A model generated the notes under the pieces. The model searched no databases. It saw only the letters and a program-made list of their open reading frames with translations, and was not told the origin of the DNA. A DNA stretch of 64,000 nucleotides from Shewanella psychrotolerans (GTDB taxonomy: Bacteria > Pseudomonadota > Gammaproteobacteria > Enterobacterales > Shewanellaceae): NCBI RefSeq assembly GCF_019457595.1, contig NZ_CP080419.1, positions 2,046,001-2,110,000 of the forward strand, written 5' to 3'. A program made the translations under genes and the position numbers. How positions within the stretch are numbered: the stretch's first letter is position 1; the number at the start of each line of letters is the position of its first letter. Below are positions 29,788 through 40,356 of the stretch, one piece after another.

Positions 29788-29829
29788 GAGCAGATGATGC
29801 TGCAATATAGCAACCGGATAGGAAACAAA

Positions 29830-30456
29830 ATGTTGAAAACAATTTCTTTATTAACATTGAGTCTTGCGACATTGTTTACAACAAACGTTAGCGCTGATGA
29901 CTCAGCATCTTTAAAACAAAAATTGGTCGAGCTTGACAGCTTGAAAGCCGATTTTAGTCAAACCGTGGTTGATATAAACGGTAAGCTTATACAACAGGGC
30001 TCTGGGCAATTTGCTCTCGCGGTACCAAATCAGTTTTACTGGCATTTAACCGCTCCTGATGAATCGCTTATTGTGGCAGATGGCAGCGATGTTTGGATTT
30101 ATAACCCCTTTGCTGAAGAGGTGTCTGTCCTCGATTTAAACCAAGCGATTGATGCGTCTCCAATAGCATTACTCGTTCACCGTGATGAAACAACTTGGCA
30201 GCAATTTAAGGTTGAGCTTGCAGATAATTGCTATCAAATTTCACCTAAAAATATCGATTCTGGCGTAGCTAAGGTTGAAGTGTGTTTTTCAACAGATAGC
30301 CTGACTTCGATGAAGCTTGAAGATCAGCAAGGTAATATAAGTCAATTTCAGTTGACCGATCAGCATCAGCTTGCAGAAAGCGATGATGCTTTGTTTAAAT
30401 TTGTAATTCCTGAAGGTGTTGATATTGATGATCAGCGCCTTAAAGCCATCAACTAA
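29830..30456 (+). CDS. lolA: Outer-membrane lipoprotein carrier LolA
   Basis: A 208-residue periplasmic protein. The ATG at 29830 is used: AGGA precedes it and a signal peptide follows ([22 protein letters not shown], cleavage near 22). Motifs of the family are [28 protein letters not shown] and [11 protein letters not shown]. LolA shuttles lipoproteins from LolCDE to LolB. Its gene follows ftsK by 42 bases and precedes rarA by nine, so it is likely in one operon. Confidence 0.95.
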   Translation: MLKTISLLTLSLATLFTTNVSADDSASLKQKLVELDSLKADFSQTVVDINGKLIQQGSGQFALAVPNQFYWHLTAPDESLIVADGSDVWIYNPFAEEVSVLDLNQAIDASPIALLVHRDETTWQQFKVELADNCYQISPKNIDSGVAKVEVCFSTDSLTSMKLEDQQGNISQFQLTDQHQLAESDDALFKFVIPEGVDIDDQRLKAIN

Positions 30457-30465
30457 GGTTTTGTC

Positions 30466-31797
30466 GTGTCGAGTTTAAGCTTCGATTTTGCGCCTGATTT
30501 TAGGCCGCTGGCGGCAAGAATGCGCCCGGAAACGATTGAGCAATATATTGGTCAAGGCCACTTGCTAGATGAAGGCAAACCACTGAGAAAGGCGCTTGAA
30601 GCCGGCCGCGCGCACTCTATGATGCTGTGGGGACCGCCGGGGACAGGAAAGACGACCCTTGCAGAGCTTATCGCTCGGTACGCTAATGCCCATGTAGAAC
30701 GAATTTCCGCAGTAACATCGGGTGTCAAAGAGATTCGTTCGGCAATTGAACAGGCGAAAAGTGTTGCTCAATCCCGCGGTCAAAGAACCTTGCTGTTTGT
30801 TGACGAAGTACACCGCTTTAATAAGAGCCAGCAAGACGCTTTTTTACCTTTTATTGAAGATGGCACCGTTATTTTTATTGGTGCCACCACGGAAAACCCA
30901 TCGTTTGAGATCAATAACGCTTTGCTATCGCGCGCTCGGGTTTATCTGATAAAGCGCTTAGAAAACGATGAAATCGTCGATATTGTCCAGCAGGCCATTG
31001 CTGATATAGAGCGAGGTCTGGGCAAACGTCAACTTGTTATGCCAATAGATGTAGCGTTAAAACTGGCTAACATCTGTGAGGGTGATGCGCGTAAAGCGCT
31101 AAATCTCATCGAGTTAATGAGTGATATGCTCCCCGATGCCGGTACCTTCAATGAGCAATTACTTATCGAGGTTGCAGGTCAACAACTCGCGGGTTTCGAT
31201 AAAAATGGCGATCAGTATTACGACCTGATCTCCGCAGTGCATAAGTCGATTCGAGGCTCTGCACCAGATGCGGCGCTGTACTGGTTTTGCCGAATGCTCG
31301 AGGGCGGATGCGATCCGCTTTATATTGCTAGGCGATTACTTGCAATAGCCTCAGAAGATATCGGCAATGCCGATCCTGTGGCGATGACGGTAGCGCTCAA
31401 TGCTTGGGAGTGTTTTCATCGAGTAGGCCCATCAGAGGGCGAGCGAGCCATTGCACAAGCGATTGTCTATCTTGCCAGTGCGCCTAAGAGTAATGCGGTT
31501 TATACCGCGTTTAAAGCGGCGCGAACGTTAGCGAAAGAGACTGGGCAGGCGAGTGTGCCAAACCATCTACGTAATGCGCCCACAAAATTAATGGCCGATA
31601 TTGGTTTAGGAGAGGGGTATCGTTATGCTCACGACGAACCTCATTCGTATGCCAGTGGTGAGTGTTACTTTCCTCCAGAACTTGCACACAGTCGGTTTTA
31701 TTATCCTACCGAGCATGGATTTGAAAAGCGGATCAAGACCAAGTTGGAGTCGTTAGCCCAACTTGACCAGCAAAGTGAGACCAAACGTTATGAGTAA
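30466..31797 (+). CDS. rarA: Replication-associated recombination protein A (AAA+ ATPase)
   Basis: A 443-residue clamp-loader-like ATPase starting at GTG 30466. Walker A is GPPGTGKTT (K62), Walker [11 protein letters not shown], with sensor 1 ATTENPSFE and the MgsA/RarA C-terminal domain (about 250-430, [18 protein letters not shown]). It acts at stalled forks and blocked gaps. Its 3' end overlaps crcB by eight bases, suggesting translational coupling. Confidence 0.95.
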   Translation: MSSLSFDFAPDFRPLAARMRPETIEQYIGQGHLLDEGKPLRKALEAGRAHSMMLWGPPGTGKTTLAELIARYANAHVERISAVTSGVKEIRSAIEQAKSVAQSRGQRTLLFVDEVHRFNKSQQDAFLPFIEDGTVIFIGATTENPSFEINNALLSRARVYLIKRLENDEIVDIVQQAIADIERGLGKRQLVMPIDVALKLANICEGDARKALNLIELMSDMLPDAGTFNEQLLIEVAGQQLAGFDKNGDQYYDLISAVHKSIRGSAPDAALYWFCRMLEGGCDPLYIARRLLAIASEDIGNADPVAMTVALNAWECFHRVGPSEGERAIAQAIVYLASAPKSNAVYTAFKAARTLAKETGQASVPNHLRNAPTKLMADIGLGEGYRYAHDEPHSYASGECYFPPELAHSRFYYPTEHGFEKRIKTKLESLAQLDQQSETKRYE

Positions 31798-32164
31798 TTT
31801 GTTGTTTGTGGCACTTGGCGGGTCAATTGGTGCTGTTTTTCGGTATCTGATCTCAATATTCATGATTCAGCTATTTGGCTCAGCATTTCCTTTTGGTACA
31901 CTGGTCGTCAATGTTATAGGCTCTTTCTTGATGGGGACGATTTATGCCTTTGGTCAAGTCAGTGATGTCAGTCCCGAATTAAAAGCTTTAGTAGGTGTTG
32001 GCCTCTTAGGGGCACTTACCACGTTTTCAACTTTCTCTAATGAAACCTTGTTGCTTATTCAGCAAGGTGATTGGTTGAAAGCATTTATAAATATCGCTCT
32101 GAACCTTTGTCTATGTCTTTTCATGGTTTACTTAGGGCAGCAGTTGGTTTTCTCTCGTATTTAA
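31790..32164 (+). CDS. crcB: Fluoride channel CrcB/Fluc
   Basis: A 124-residue, four-helix membrane protein. The ATG at 31790 overlaps the end of rarA; a longer open frame upstream lies within rarA. Family motifs: [13 protein letters not shown] (helix 1), [14 protein letters not shown] (conserved Asn), and [15 protein letters not shown] (the central break and Phe box). It forms an antiparallel dimer that exports fluoride. No fluoride riboswitch is seen; expression depends on the upstream operon. Confidence 0.93.
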   Translation: MSNLLFVALGGSIGAVFRYLISIFMIQLFGSAFPFGTLVVNVIGSFLMGTIYAFGQVSDVSPELKALVGVGLLGALTTFSTFSNETLLLIQQGDWLKAFINIALNLCLCLFMVYLGQQLVFSRI

Positions 32165-32171
32165 CTATTAA

Positions 32172-33470
<1,299 letters not shown>

Positions 33471-33491
33471 CGTCTAGAGAAAATATGCTAA

Positions 33492-33614
33492 ATGGATAAT
33501 GGTGGACGCTATTTTCAATGGCTGAGCTATGTAGTGATTATTTGTATATTTGGTGCGGTAATGTTAGCTACATTTGGTAAAGCCATATTACTTGTTTTAG
33601 ATAATTGGTCTTAA
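33492..33614 (+). CDS. Small single-helix membrane protein (40 aa), hypothetical
   Basis: A 40-codon frame begins MDNGGRYFQWLSYVV and has one clear hydrophobic helix (about residues 12-36), ending in LDNWS. It lies 21 bases after serS and ahead of the shared terminator, so it would be the last gene of that transcript. The ribosome-binding site is weak (AGAG). Not recognised; conservation would decide. Confidence 0.45.
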   Translation: MDNGGRYFQWLSYVVIICIFGAVMLATFGKAILLVLDNWS

Positions 33615-33627
33615 AAATCAAATAGAA

Positions 33628-33660
33628 GAAAGCCTAGTATTTGCTAGGCTTTCGTATTTT
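33628..33660 (+). terminator. Terminator after serS
   Basis: A perfect 10-bp stem GAAAGCCTAG / CTAGGCTTTC with a 6-nt loop, followed by a T-rich stretch. It lies between the convergent serS and tus operons. Confidence 0.85.
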
Positions 33661-33720
33661 TAGCGCTAAATTACCTTGTTAATAAGGTGGGTTCTTTATT
33701 CGGCTTGGTATCACAGCCGG

Positions 33721-34056
33721 TCAAATACACTTGGCTGGCTTAGGTAGCCCCGCAATTTTTGTCGCTTGCTTAGCTGGGCCAGTAGGAAAAAGAGTATATA
33801 GGTATTTTGAGTTACCTTTATCGGGCCCTAAGGCTTGGCCGATCGCTTTGACTAACACGCGAATAGCTGGGCTGGTGTTGAACTCCAGATAAAAGTTTCG
33901 CACAAAATGGATCACTTCCCAATGTGCGGGTGTTAAAGCGATATTTTCGCCCTCAGCAATAACCACGGCCAGTTCTTCGTTCCAGTCTGACACGTTTTTT
34001 AAATAACCTTGAGGATCGGTCTCTATTTGTTGTGCTTGATATTGAATATAGCTCAC
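33721..34056 (-). CDS. tusE: Sulfur relay protein TusE (DsrC family)
   Basis: A 111-residue DsrC-family protein ending in KPAKCI, whose penultimate Cys (C110) is the catalytic sulfur carrier. The conserved [15 protein letters not shown] region is present. TusE receives persulfide from the TusBCD complex and hands it to MnmA for 2-thiouridine at tRNA position 34. Last gene of tusDCBE; its start overlaps the tusB stop by four bases. Confidence 0.92.
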   Translation of the reverse strand: MSYIQYQAQQIETDPQGYLKNVSDWNEELAVVIAEGENIALTPAHWEVIHFVRNFYLEFNTSPAIRVLVKAIGQALGPDKGNSKYLYTLFPTGPAKQATKIAGLPKPAKCI

Positions 34057-34334
34057 CAGCTTATTACCTTTGAGTGCAGCATTGTTTGTTTAACAAACTC
34101 CGCCGACGAGATCTGTTGATATTGATTAAGCAATTGAGTTAATCCACGTGCGCTTACGTCCATTTCGAGTAACAACAGCTTTCGATTGATTAGCTGTTTC
34201 TTCCAATAGGGATGCAGCAGAGCGTTAACACCATCACCAATGAGCAGCAAGGTATCATCTAAGCTGCTATAACGTAAGCAGCAGGATAGAGCAGCATCTT
34301 GGGTTGGGGAGTCTTGAATGGTATGTAAGATCAT
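34053..34334 (-). CDS. tusB: Sulfur relay protein TusB (DsrH family)
   Basis: A 93-residue small alpha/beta protein starting [10 protein letters not shown], the usual TusB start (MLHT... in others). It has [14 protein letters not shown] typical of DsrH. It forms the TusB2C2D2 hexamer; position and overlaps with tusC and tusE (1 and 4 bases) support the call more than sequence alone. Confidence 0.88.
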   Translation of the reverse strand: MILHTIQDSPTQDAALSCCLRYSSLDDTLLLIGDGVNALLHPYWKKQLINRKLLLLEMDVSARGLTQLLNQYQQISSAEFVKQTMLHSKVISW

Positions 34335-34690
34335 CAGTACACTAATACTTCATCTGCTTTTTTGAGTCGTTGTTTTATTTGCTCGTTGCTTAACGCTTCA
34401 ACGTCAATAAAACAGTCCTGTGTAGTTAACCCCATCGATACTAAAGATGTTTCGCACACAAATACATCTTCAATGTCATACAGTGACAGAGCTTTGAATG
34501 TGGAGATAAAATCTCGGCAACCAATTTTGCTCGGCATTTGGTTTGGCAGTAGATTAAGCACGCCATCATCGACAAAAATGACGCTCACTATTTGCTCAAA
34601 ACTTGCGCTTAGCAGGGCGAAATCGAGAGCCTCTCTGCTATTGGCTTTGCCATGAGGCGAATGCCTAAATATTATGGTAATTGTTTTCAC
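34334..34690 (-). CDS. tusC: Sulfur relay protein TusC (DsrF family)
   Basis: A 118-residue DsrE/F-fold protein: IIFRHSPHGKANSREALDFAL at the start and VIFVDDGVLNLLPNQ, both characteristic of TusC. A structural part of the TusBCD sulfur relay complex. It follows tusD by nine bases. Confidence 0.9.
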   Translation of the reverse strand: MKTITIIFRHSPHGKANSREALDFALLSASFEQIVSVIFVDDGVLNLLPNQMPSKIGCRDFISTFKALSLYDIEDVFVCETSLVSMGLTTQDCFIDVEALSNEQIKQRLKKADEVLVY

Positions 34691-34699
34691 AAATTTGCC

Positions 34700-35089
34700 T
34701 TAAAAACTGATCACGCGATCTGCTTGTTCAATACCGGTGACCAATTCGCCAAGTCCGCCCATGACAAACGGTGCTGTTAGGTTCCAATGTTGCTGTTGGT
34801 TTTCTCTTGCTTCAATCTCAGATAGCACCCCGCGTCGTAGCGCTGCAGATACACAGTTTACTAACGGCACGTTATTAGCTATGCCAAAATCGGCCCATGC
34901 TTTGGTAAGGTGAAACTCATCTGATGCAGGGCTATTTAATGAGCTTGTTGATAGCACGCCATCTTGATAAAAAAATACTTTAATTATCTCATGACCTTGC
35001 TCAACGGCGGCTTTTGCAAAATCGAGTGCCTGATAACTGTTAGCGTAACCATAGGCAGGGCGATTGACTTGTATTAATATCTTGCTCAT
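34700..35089 (-). CDS. tusD: Sulfur relay protein TusD (DsrE family)
   Basis: A 129-residue protein if started at the ATG at 35089 (MSKILIQVNRPAYG), with GTGGA just upstream; a GTG three codons earlier is less likely. C79 in PLVNCVSAALRRG is the sulfur-carrying Cys of TusD. It accepts persulfide sulfur from TusA. First gene of tusDCBE. Confidence 0.92.
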   Translation of the reverse strand: MSKILIQVNRPAYGYANSYQALDFAKAAVEQGHEIIKVFFYQDGVLSTSSLNSPASDEFHLTKAWADFGIANNVPLVNCVSAALRRGVLSEIEARENQQQHWNLTAPFVMGGLGELVTGIEQADRVISF

Positions 35090-35115
35090 CAGATCCACTG
35101 TTGCTCACTTGGGGC

Positions 35116-35145
35116 AAAAAAATAGCTCCTTGTTATGGGAGCTAT
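35116..35145 (-). terminator. yccA terminator
   Basis: ATAGCTCC / GGGAGCTAT hairpin followed on the minus strand by seven T, between yccA and tusD. Confidence 0.8.
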
Positions 35146-35198
35146 TCTATCGTAATTTAGCTTGATATCTCAAACCTTAGGCTGGATATCAAAAACGA

Positions 35199-35858
35199 TT
35201 AATCGTCGCCACCAATACCCATAAGGTGCAAGATAGAGATAAATAGGTTTAAGAAATCTAAGTATAAAGAAACCGTTGCCCGAATATAATTGGTTTCGCC
35301 GCCATTCACGATACGGCTGGTATCAAATAAGATAAAGCCAGTCATTAACAGTGCAATACCCGCATTAAGCGCCATAAATACGGTTCCGCTGCCGATAAAG
35401 ATGTTAGCTATACCCGCTACAATAGCGATAACAAGACCTGCGACTAAAAATCCCCTCATAAAGGAAAAATCTTTTTTAGTCGTTAGGGCATAACCACTCA
35501 GAGTAACAAATACAACAGCAGTTAAACCAAGAGCTTGCATAATTAGCTGAGGGCCGTTTGCCATACCAGCATAATGATTTAGTATGTAACCTAATGATGC
35601 GCCTTCCATGCCAGTAAAAGCAAAAACCCAAAACAAGCCAGCAGCACTTTCCGCTTTACGTAATGTAACAAAAAGCAAAACTAGTCCACCAATTGAAAGA
35701 CCTAGCGACATCATAGGTCCTATCTGCATGACCATTGCAAGCCCTGCACACAATGCTGAGAATGCTAATGTCATCGACAATAACATATAGGTGTTTTTGA
35801 GTAGTTTGTTTACTTCTTGGGTCGAAGCATGTCCTGCATAAAGTGTTTCTTGTGTCAT
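35199..35858 (-). CDS. yccA: Bax-inhibitor-1/YccA family membrane protein
   Basis: A 219-residue protein with seven hydrophobic helices. Family marks are ALTTKKDFSFMRGFL and the C-terminal LFDTSRIVNGGETNYIRATVSLYLDFLNLFISIL with two Asp of the pore. E. coli YccA modulates the FtsH protease. The gene sits upstream of the tus genes, as in E. coli where yccA neighbours tusE, but a terminator separates them. Confidence 0.92.
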   Translation of the reverse strand: MTQETLYAGHASTQEVNKLLKNTYMLLSMTLAFSALCAGLAMVMQIGPMMSLGLSIGGLVLLFVTLRKAESAAGLFWVFAFTGMEGASLGYILNHYAGMANGPQLIMQALGLTAVVFVTLSGYALTTKKDFSFMRGFLVAGLVIAIVAGIANIFIGSGTVFMALNAGIALLMTGFILFDTSRIVNGGETNYIRATVSLYLDFLNLFISILHLMGIGGDD

Positions 35859-36015
35859 TGTAGTCTCCAGTGACTTTAAATAACGTGATATTTTATTTGA
35901 GTGTAAATGTGATTATCAGTTCCATTAGATGAATAACATTTAACCCTAAATGAGATTAATCATACCTGAGCAGTCTCTTAGGTTAAAGCGATTAAATAAC
36001 TAAATATAAATCAAT

Positions 36016-36918
36016 TTAATTAAACCAATCTTTTTGTAGTTTCTCGCTATCGCCTAAATAGTCTAGTACCCATGCCATTGCTTGTGATGTATTTGTGTCA
36101 TTCCAGGCCAAACAACAGGGACTCGCAGCCTTGGGTCGTTCGAGTTGCTTTTCAATCAAGGCGCCAGCAGCCACAAAAGGGGTGGCAAAATGTTTTGGCA
36201 TATAGCCAATACCAAGTCCTTCGCGAAAACAGTTTATGGCGCGGATCCAATCAGGAACAACAAGCCTGCGTTGATTATCGAGTAGCCAGGTCATACGTTT
36301 AGGTATCTCTCTTGATGTATCTTCCAAACAAATTGAAGGATAAATCCTGAGTTCATCATCGTGAAGAGGGCGGTCAATTGAGGCCAGAGGATGATTTTTA
36401 CTGACTAAAAAGCTCCACTCAATATTTCCCATATCTTTAAAGTGATAATCGCCACCAACCGGAATAGCGGTGGTTGCACCAATCGCAATATCGCTACGGC
36501 CAGTCGCAATCGCTTCCCAAACGCCATTAAATACTTCAATACGAATGATCAACTCGACGTCGTCAAAGTGACGATAGAAATCTGCGATGAGTACGCTGAT
36601 TTTGTCGGCTCTGACGATATTATCTAGTGCGATTGATAAGGTGGGTTGCCAGCCGTTTGCCACTTGTTTGGTATCGACTTTTAGCGATTCGAGATTGGTC
36701 AATAACAGTCTAGCTTGTTTTACAAAATGCATTCCTGCAGGGGTTAAACTAACACTTCGGTGATGACGTTCGAATAAGATAACACCGAGTTCTTCTTCTA
36801 CTTGTTTGACGGCGTAACTTACGGCCGAAGGGACTTTATGAAGTTTGTTAGCTGCCGCTGTAAAACTTCCAACTCTAGCGACCATGTCGATAAGTTGCAT
36901 GGATTGTTCTGAAAGCAT
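36016..36918 (-). CDS. punR: LysR-type regulator PunR
   Basis: A 300-residue LTTR if started at the ATG at 36918 (MLSEQSMQLIDMV), which aligns with the E. coli PunR start. HTH at about residues 5-60 (GSFTAAANKLHKVPSAVSYAVKQVEEELG region) and a substrate-binding domain with the PunR-like VFNGVWEAIATGRSDIAIGAT and IPVGGDYHFKDMG. In E. coli, PunR responds to adenine-type purines and activates punC; punC is divergent here too, 75-114 bases away. Confidence 0.9.
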   Translation of the reverse strand: MLSEQSMQLIDMVARVGSFTAAANKLHKVPSAVSYAVKQVEEELGVILFERHHRSVSLTPAGMHFVKQARLLLTNLESLKVDTKQVANGWQPTLSIALDNIVRADKISVLIADFYRHFDDVELIIRIEVFNGVWEAIATGRSDIAIGATTAIPVGGDYHFKDMGNIEWSFLVSKNHPLASIDRPLHDDELRIYPSICLEDTSREIPKRMTWLLDNQRRLVVPDWIRAINCFREGLGIGYMPKHFATPFVAAGALIEKQLERPKAASPCCLAWNDTNTSQAMAWVLDYLGDSEKLQKDWFN

Positions 36919-37032
36919 TGTGCGGACCTCTGCTGTGATTAATTTTGAAGGCTGCATGCAAAAATAACCGTTTCACAAGTATTTGGCAAGTATCTACACT
37001 GCACGTCTTCTTGTTAGCTATAGTGTGTATGT

Positions 37033-38289
37033 ATGAAATTTATTAATAAAAGCGGACGCTTGCTGTTTCTTGGTTACTTAGCGTTACTCAGCATGTTAGG
37101 TTTTGTTGCAACCGATATGTATTTACCTGCATTCAAATCAATTGAAATGACATTTGATACTAGTGCCGCGCAGGTGGCGAGTTCACTGACCTTTTTCTTA
37201 GCGGGTTTAGCCATTGGTCAGCTTCTTTATGGGCCATTGGTGCAGCGTTATGGTAAGCGGGTGAGTTTACTTATTGGTTTGTCATTGTTTGGTGTTGCCA
37301 GTTATACCATAGCGATAAGTGATTCGATGCTAATGTTTAATATTGGACGCTTTTTCCAAGCACTCGGCGCTTGTAGTGCTGCGGTTATTTGGCAAGCCAT
37401 CGTGATTGACAAATATGACGCGACAGAGGCACAAAAGGTATTTAGTAATATTATGCCATTGGTCGCACTTTCTCCAGCATTAGCCCCTATCTTAGGTGCC
37501 TATGTTCTTGAACATAGCGAGTGGAGAACCATCTTTATCATGTTAACTGCACTAACAGTATTATTGATGTTAGCCACCGTATTATGGGTAAAAAAAGAGC
37601 CTGTTAAGCTTGGTGGAGACGATAATCACGCCGTTAGCTATTTGGATATGTTTAACAGCCCTAAATACCTAGGTAACGTGATAATTTTTGGCGCTTGCTC
37701 AGCAGCGTTTTTCTCTTACTTGACCCTTTGGCCGATTGTAATGGAACAGCATGGTTATCGAGCTACTGAGATCGGGTTAAGTTTCATTCCGCAGACCATC
37801 ATGTTCATTGTTGGTGGTTATATGAGTAAGGTGTTAATCAGAAAGGTTGGAGTAGAGCAAAGCTTAACGCTATTACTGTTATTATTTGGTCTCTGCGTTG
37901 CTGGTATAGCGTTCAGCACCTTGGTTTTAAGAAGCGAAACTATCTGGCCATTGTTAACTATTTTCTCAATCCTTGCCGCTGCAAATGGTGCTTGTTATCC
38001 GATTGTTGTTAATAGCGCGCTACAAGTTTTCAAGCACGCTTCTGCAAAAGCAGCAGGATTACAGAACTTCTTGCAGATAGGGATGGCCTTTGGTGCATCC
38101 TCACTGGTCGCCATTTGGGCTTCACAGGGCGAAGTGACTATTGCACTAGCTATAGTCGTGTGTTCGGTCGGTGTATTAGCTGGTTATAGAATAAGAAAAT
38201 TATCAAATTGGAAAATATTAACCGATGAGTTACAGACGCCAGATCCCGCTAATATTGCGTTATATCGTGATAAAGAGAATAAAGATTGA
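37033..38289 (+). CDS. punC: Purine nucleoside efflux pump PunC (MFS, Bcr/CflA type)
   Basis: A 418-residue major-facilitator protein with 12 hydrophobic helices. The Bcr/CflA signature (FVATDMYLPAFKSIE) with Asp in helix 1 and the loop 2-3 motif GPLVQRYGKRVSLLIG are seen. Pairing with punR and resemblance to YdhC/PunC support export of purine ribonucleosides; drug export is the alternative common to the family. A tRNA-Ser gene follows. Confidence 0.88.
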   Translation: MKFINKSGRLLFLGYLALLSMLGFVATDMYLPAFKSIEMTFDTSAAQVASSLTFFLAGLAIGQLLYGPLVQRYGKRVSLLIGLSLFGVASYTIAISDSMLMFNIGRFFQALGACSAAVIWQAIVIDKYDATEAQKVFSNIMPLVALSPALAPILGAYVLEHSEWRTIFIMLTALTVLLMLATVLWVKKEPVKLGGDDNHAVSYLDMFNSPKYLGNVIIFGACSAAFFSYLTLWPIVMEQHGYRATEIGLSFIPQTIMFIVGGYMSKVLIRKVGVEQSLTLLLLLFGLCVAGIAFSTLVLRSETIWPLLTIFSILAAANGACYPIVVNSALQVFKHASAKAAGLQNFLQIGMAFGASSLVAIWASQGEVTIALAIVVCSVGVLAGYRIRKLSNWKILTDELQTPDPANIALYRDKENKD

Positions 38290-38329
38290 TTGATAGTTAA
38301 ACGAATAAGTAGCTGGCGATAATTTTCTC

Positions 38330-38358
38330 TTTACATCAGGGGTAGTCAGCTATATTAT
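38330..38358 (+). promoter_or_regulatory. tRNA-Ser promoter
   Basis: TTTACA and TATTAT with a 17-bp spacer, followed by the GC-rich discriminator CGCGGCG, 11 bases before the tRNA. Confidence 0.55.
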
Positions 38359-38369
38359 TCGCGGCGTTC

Positions 38370-38460
38370 GGAGAGATGGCAGAGTGGTCGAATGCACCGG
38401 TCTTGAAAACCGGCACGGGTTTATAGCCCGTCTAGGGTTCAAATCCCTATCTCTCCGCCA
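38370..38460 (+). tRNA. tRNA-Ser (TGA)
   Basis: A 91-nt class II tRNA with long variable arm, anticodon TGA in CTTGAAA, T-arm GGTTCAAATCC and encoded GCCA. Confidence 0.96.
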
Positions 38461-38470
38461 TATTGAAAAC

Positions 38471-38502
38471 AAAAAAAGCCGTTGATTATCAACGGCTTTT
38501 TT
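38471..38502 (+). terminator. tRNA-Ser terminator
   Basis: AAAAGCCGTTGA / TCAACGGCTTTT hairpin with T-run, ten bases after the tRNA. Confidence 0.85.
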
Positions 38503-38574
38503 GTTTTTGGCGTTAGAGAGGCTTTCCAAGAGGATTGGCTCAGACAATGTACCTTTATCGAGCCCCTATATAAC

Positions 38575-38815
38575 CTTAAACAAAGCATGAGTAGTCGCGG
38601 TCATTGCTGGGACAATGCGGTAGCCGAATCGTTTTTTCGTAGTTTAAAAAAGAAAGGATTAAAAAACGGGTCTACAAGACCCGTGAACTGGCGCGTAGCG
38701 ATATATTTTATTATCGCCAACGACGCCATACGCACCTCGGTGGAGCGAGTCCTGAAGCGTTTGAAGCAGTCTCAAAATGAGGCTTTAAAATGTCTAGGGT
38801 TCTGGGGCCAGTCCA
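38575..38815 (+). pseudogene. IS3-family OrfB transposase fragment
   Basis: Only the last part of an IS3 transposase is left: LKQSMSSRGHCWDNAVAESFFRSLKKKGLKNG in one frame, then after a one-base deletion near 38670 YKTRELARSDIFYYRQRRHTHLGGASPEAFEAVSK with the stop at 38780. WDNAVAESFF holds the last catalytic Glu of the DDE triad. A few codons are missing around IFYY (relatives read IFDYIEVFYN). TGTCTAGGGTTCTGGGGCC at 38791 looks like the remaining right terminal repeat. The left part is absent; the fragment begins about 70 bases after the tRNA-Ser terminator. Confidence 0.8.
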
Positions 38816-38842
38816 CGTTCGATTTTATCGGAAATAGAAAGG

Positions 38843-39256
38843 TTAGGTGTTGCTGTTACTGATTTGCATCTCTGTCCAATTCATCGCCTCATCTAATGTA
38901 GGGAAGATCTCAAAGGGCATAACATTGAGATAAATTTTGCGCCATATAGGATCCATTAATCTTCTTCCCTCAGTTTCTTTGGAGATCACATAAGAGGTAC
39001 AGATTCGATGGTTTTTAATACTATCTGACTGGACACCTTTTTTTATTAATTCAATAGCATCAGGAGGGCACGTAGCTGAATTATGTATGCACACAATAAG
39101 CCCCCAGGGCTCGTTGGGTTTGAGTTGATTGAACAAAGTCACCATTTTTTCTCGATAGATCTTGATAAGCTCTAGATTCCACGGTCCCCCAATATTGGCC
39201 ACTATAATTTGGTTTGAGCAGCTTATCTCTACTGAGCCATGAGCAGGAAATTCCAT
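38843..39256 (-). CDS. Hypothetical protein, STAS/SpoIIAA-like fold possible
   Basis: A 137-residue protein if started at the ATG at 39256 (MEFPAHGSVEIS), with AAGGCGA upstream; a frame extension to 39289 lacks a good start. The pattern of an early beta strand (NQIIVANIGGPWN), a helix, and GLIVCIHNSATCPPDAIELIK resembles small STAS-like domains. No signal peptide or membrane helix. It is divergent from the next gene, with a repeated 16-mer in the gap. Function not recognised. Confidence 0.6.
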   Translation of the reverse strand: MEFPAHGSVEISCSNQIIVANIGGPWNLELIKIYREKMVTLFNQLKPNEPWGLIVCIHNSATCPPDAIELIKKGVQSDSIKNHRICTSYVISKETEGRRLMDPIWRKIYLNVMPFEIFPTLDEAMNWTEMQISNSNT

Positions 39257-39300
39257 TAAATTCGCCTTATATTGAACTGTTAATATCACACGATACTTTG

Positions 39301-39350
39301 CTAGTTCGATTAAGTGATTAGTGTTTCCTCTATACTAGTTAGATTAAGTG
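39301..39350. repeat. Imperfect 16-bp direct repeat in a divergent intergenic region
   Basis: CTAGTTCGATTAAGTG (39301-39316) and CTAGTTAGATTAAGTG (39335-39350) differ at one base and start 34 bp apart, about three helical turns. Possible tandem operator. The remaining part of the 39257-39586 gap shows nothing else. Confidence 0.45.
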
Positions 39351-39586
39351 TGTCGTCAAATAAAAACGTGTTTAGCTTGCCATTTTTACCCATAATTTTG
39401 GCGTGTCTGTGTACTGTAACTCGTCACTTAACGCACAGTAATTAAAACGAAATTTTCTAGTTTGAAATGAATTTATAGCCAATCGACGCGCTGGCGATCT
39501 GGCACTATCGTTACGAGCAATATCTACGATGTAATTTTGAGTTACTCAGGTATACTCAAAGATAAGATGACGTTTTGGAGCTACAA

Positions 39587-39913
39587 ATGCTTGATGACGA
39601 TAAGAAGCTAGTGATCTTATGCAGAATAGAACCTGGTTGTTTAGGACCCGATGGTATTGATCATATTGCTGACTTTTGTCGGTATGCTAATCAAGAATTA
39701 AAGCGTGAGGAAAGCCATTTTATAAGATGGTTGCCACTGCCAAGGTATGATAAATCGCTGCCTGAAATCGAATATTCGGTAGGCAACAAGGGGTTATCTC
39801 GTACCCAAGCTACTGCTTACCTTAAGGTATTTAATAAAGATTTGGCGCAATTTGAAGAGCAATTTCATGATCTACTTGCGTTAATGATCAATCAATTTTT
39901 ATCCTTTCGATAG
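39587..39913 (+). CDS. Conserved hypothetical protein (108 aa)
   Basis: Start set at the ATG at 39587, seven bases after GGAG; the open frame begins earlier at a TTG. The protein (MLDDDKKLVILCRIEPGCLG...) is soluble, mixed alpha/beta, and has no recognised motif. Typical of short lineage-specific genes in Shewanella. Codon use is like its neighbours. Confidence 0.6.
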   Translation: MLDDDKKLVILCRIEPGCLGPDGIDHIADFCRYANQELKREESHFIRWLPLPRYDKSLPEIEYSVGNKGLSRTQATAYLKVFNKDLAQFEEQFHDLLALMINQFLSFR

Positions 39914-39979
39914 CGTGAATAAGCAAAGGTAATTGCCACCGTAAATCGTGAAATATAATTAACCTAATCACTTCATTCA

Positions 39980-40138
39980 TCATTCTGATGGATGGGTATT
40001 AAAAAGTGTTAATCGTTTGAGGTTGTTATTCAGGAATATCTGACGGGGGATGCATTTTTTAGCCTCGAACCGATAGTGATAAGGCGCTTGCTTGTCTGGG
40101 ATGATTTCTGCACTCGTTAGCTTATGTTCAGTGGTCAT
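39980..40138 (-). CDS. Possible small protein (52 aa)
   Basis: A minus-strand frame MTTEHKLTSAEIIPDKQAP... of 52 codons in the 443-bp gap 39914-40356. A GGA triplet directly abuts the ATG, so the ribosome-binding site is poor. No family recognised; listed because amino-acid composition is ordinary and the gap is otherwise empty. Confidence 0.25.
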   Translation of the reverse strand: MTTEHKLTSAEIIPDKQAPYHYRFEAKKCIPRQIFLNNNLKRLTLFNTHPSE

Positions 40139-40356
40139 TCCTGCTCTATCAAACTCAGTGATTTAAATTTTTCTATGCTGGTTTCAGAAGATTAGGCAAA
40201 TGAGGCTATTACCAATATGCATGGCTAAAGGAGCGATACTTTTAGGGCGTAATTTTGTTATCATGGGAGCTTAGCGCAAAATTTTCTCTATGTTCTATAA
40301 TTTTTTACTTCCACTCTTACTTAGGTAGACAAACGCTCTCGTTTTAAGGCTTCGTT

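Noticed and set aside
31800..32164. Fluoride riboswitch for crcB
   Set aside because: crcB overlaps the end of rarA, so there is no room for a leader, and no such fold is seen nearby.
38482..38862. A 126-codon plus-strand frame as an intact gene
   Set aside because: Its middle is an IS3 transposase fragment that changes frame near 38670, and its start lies in the tRNA-Ser terminator.
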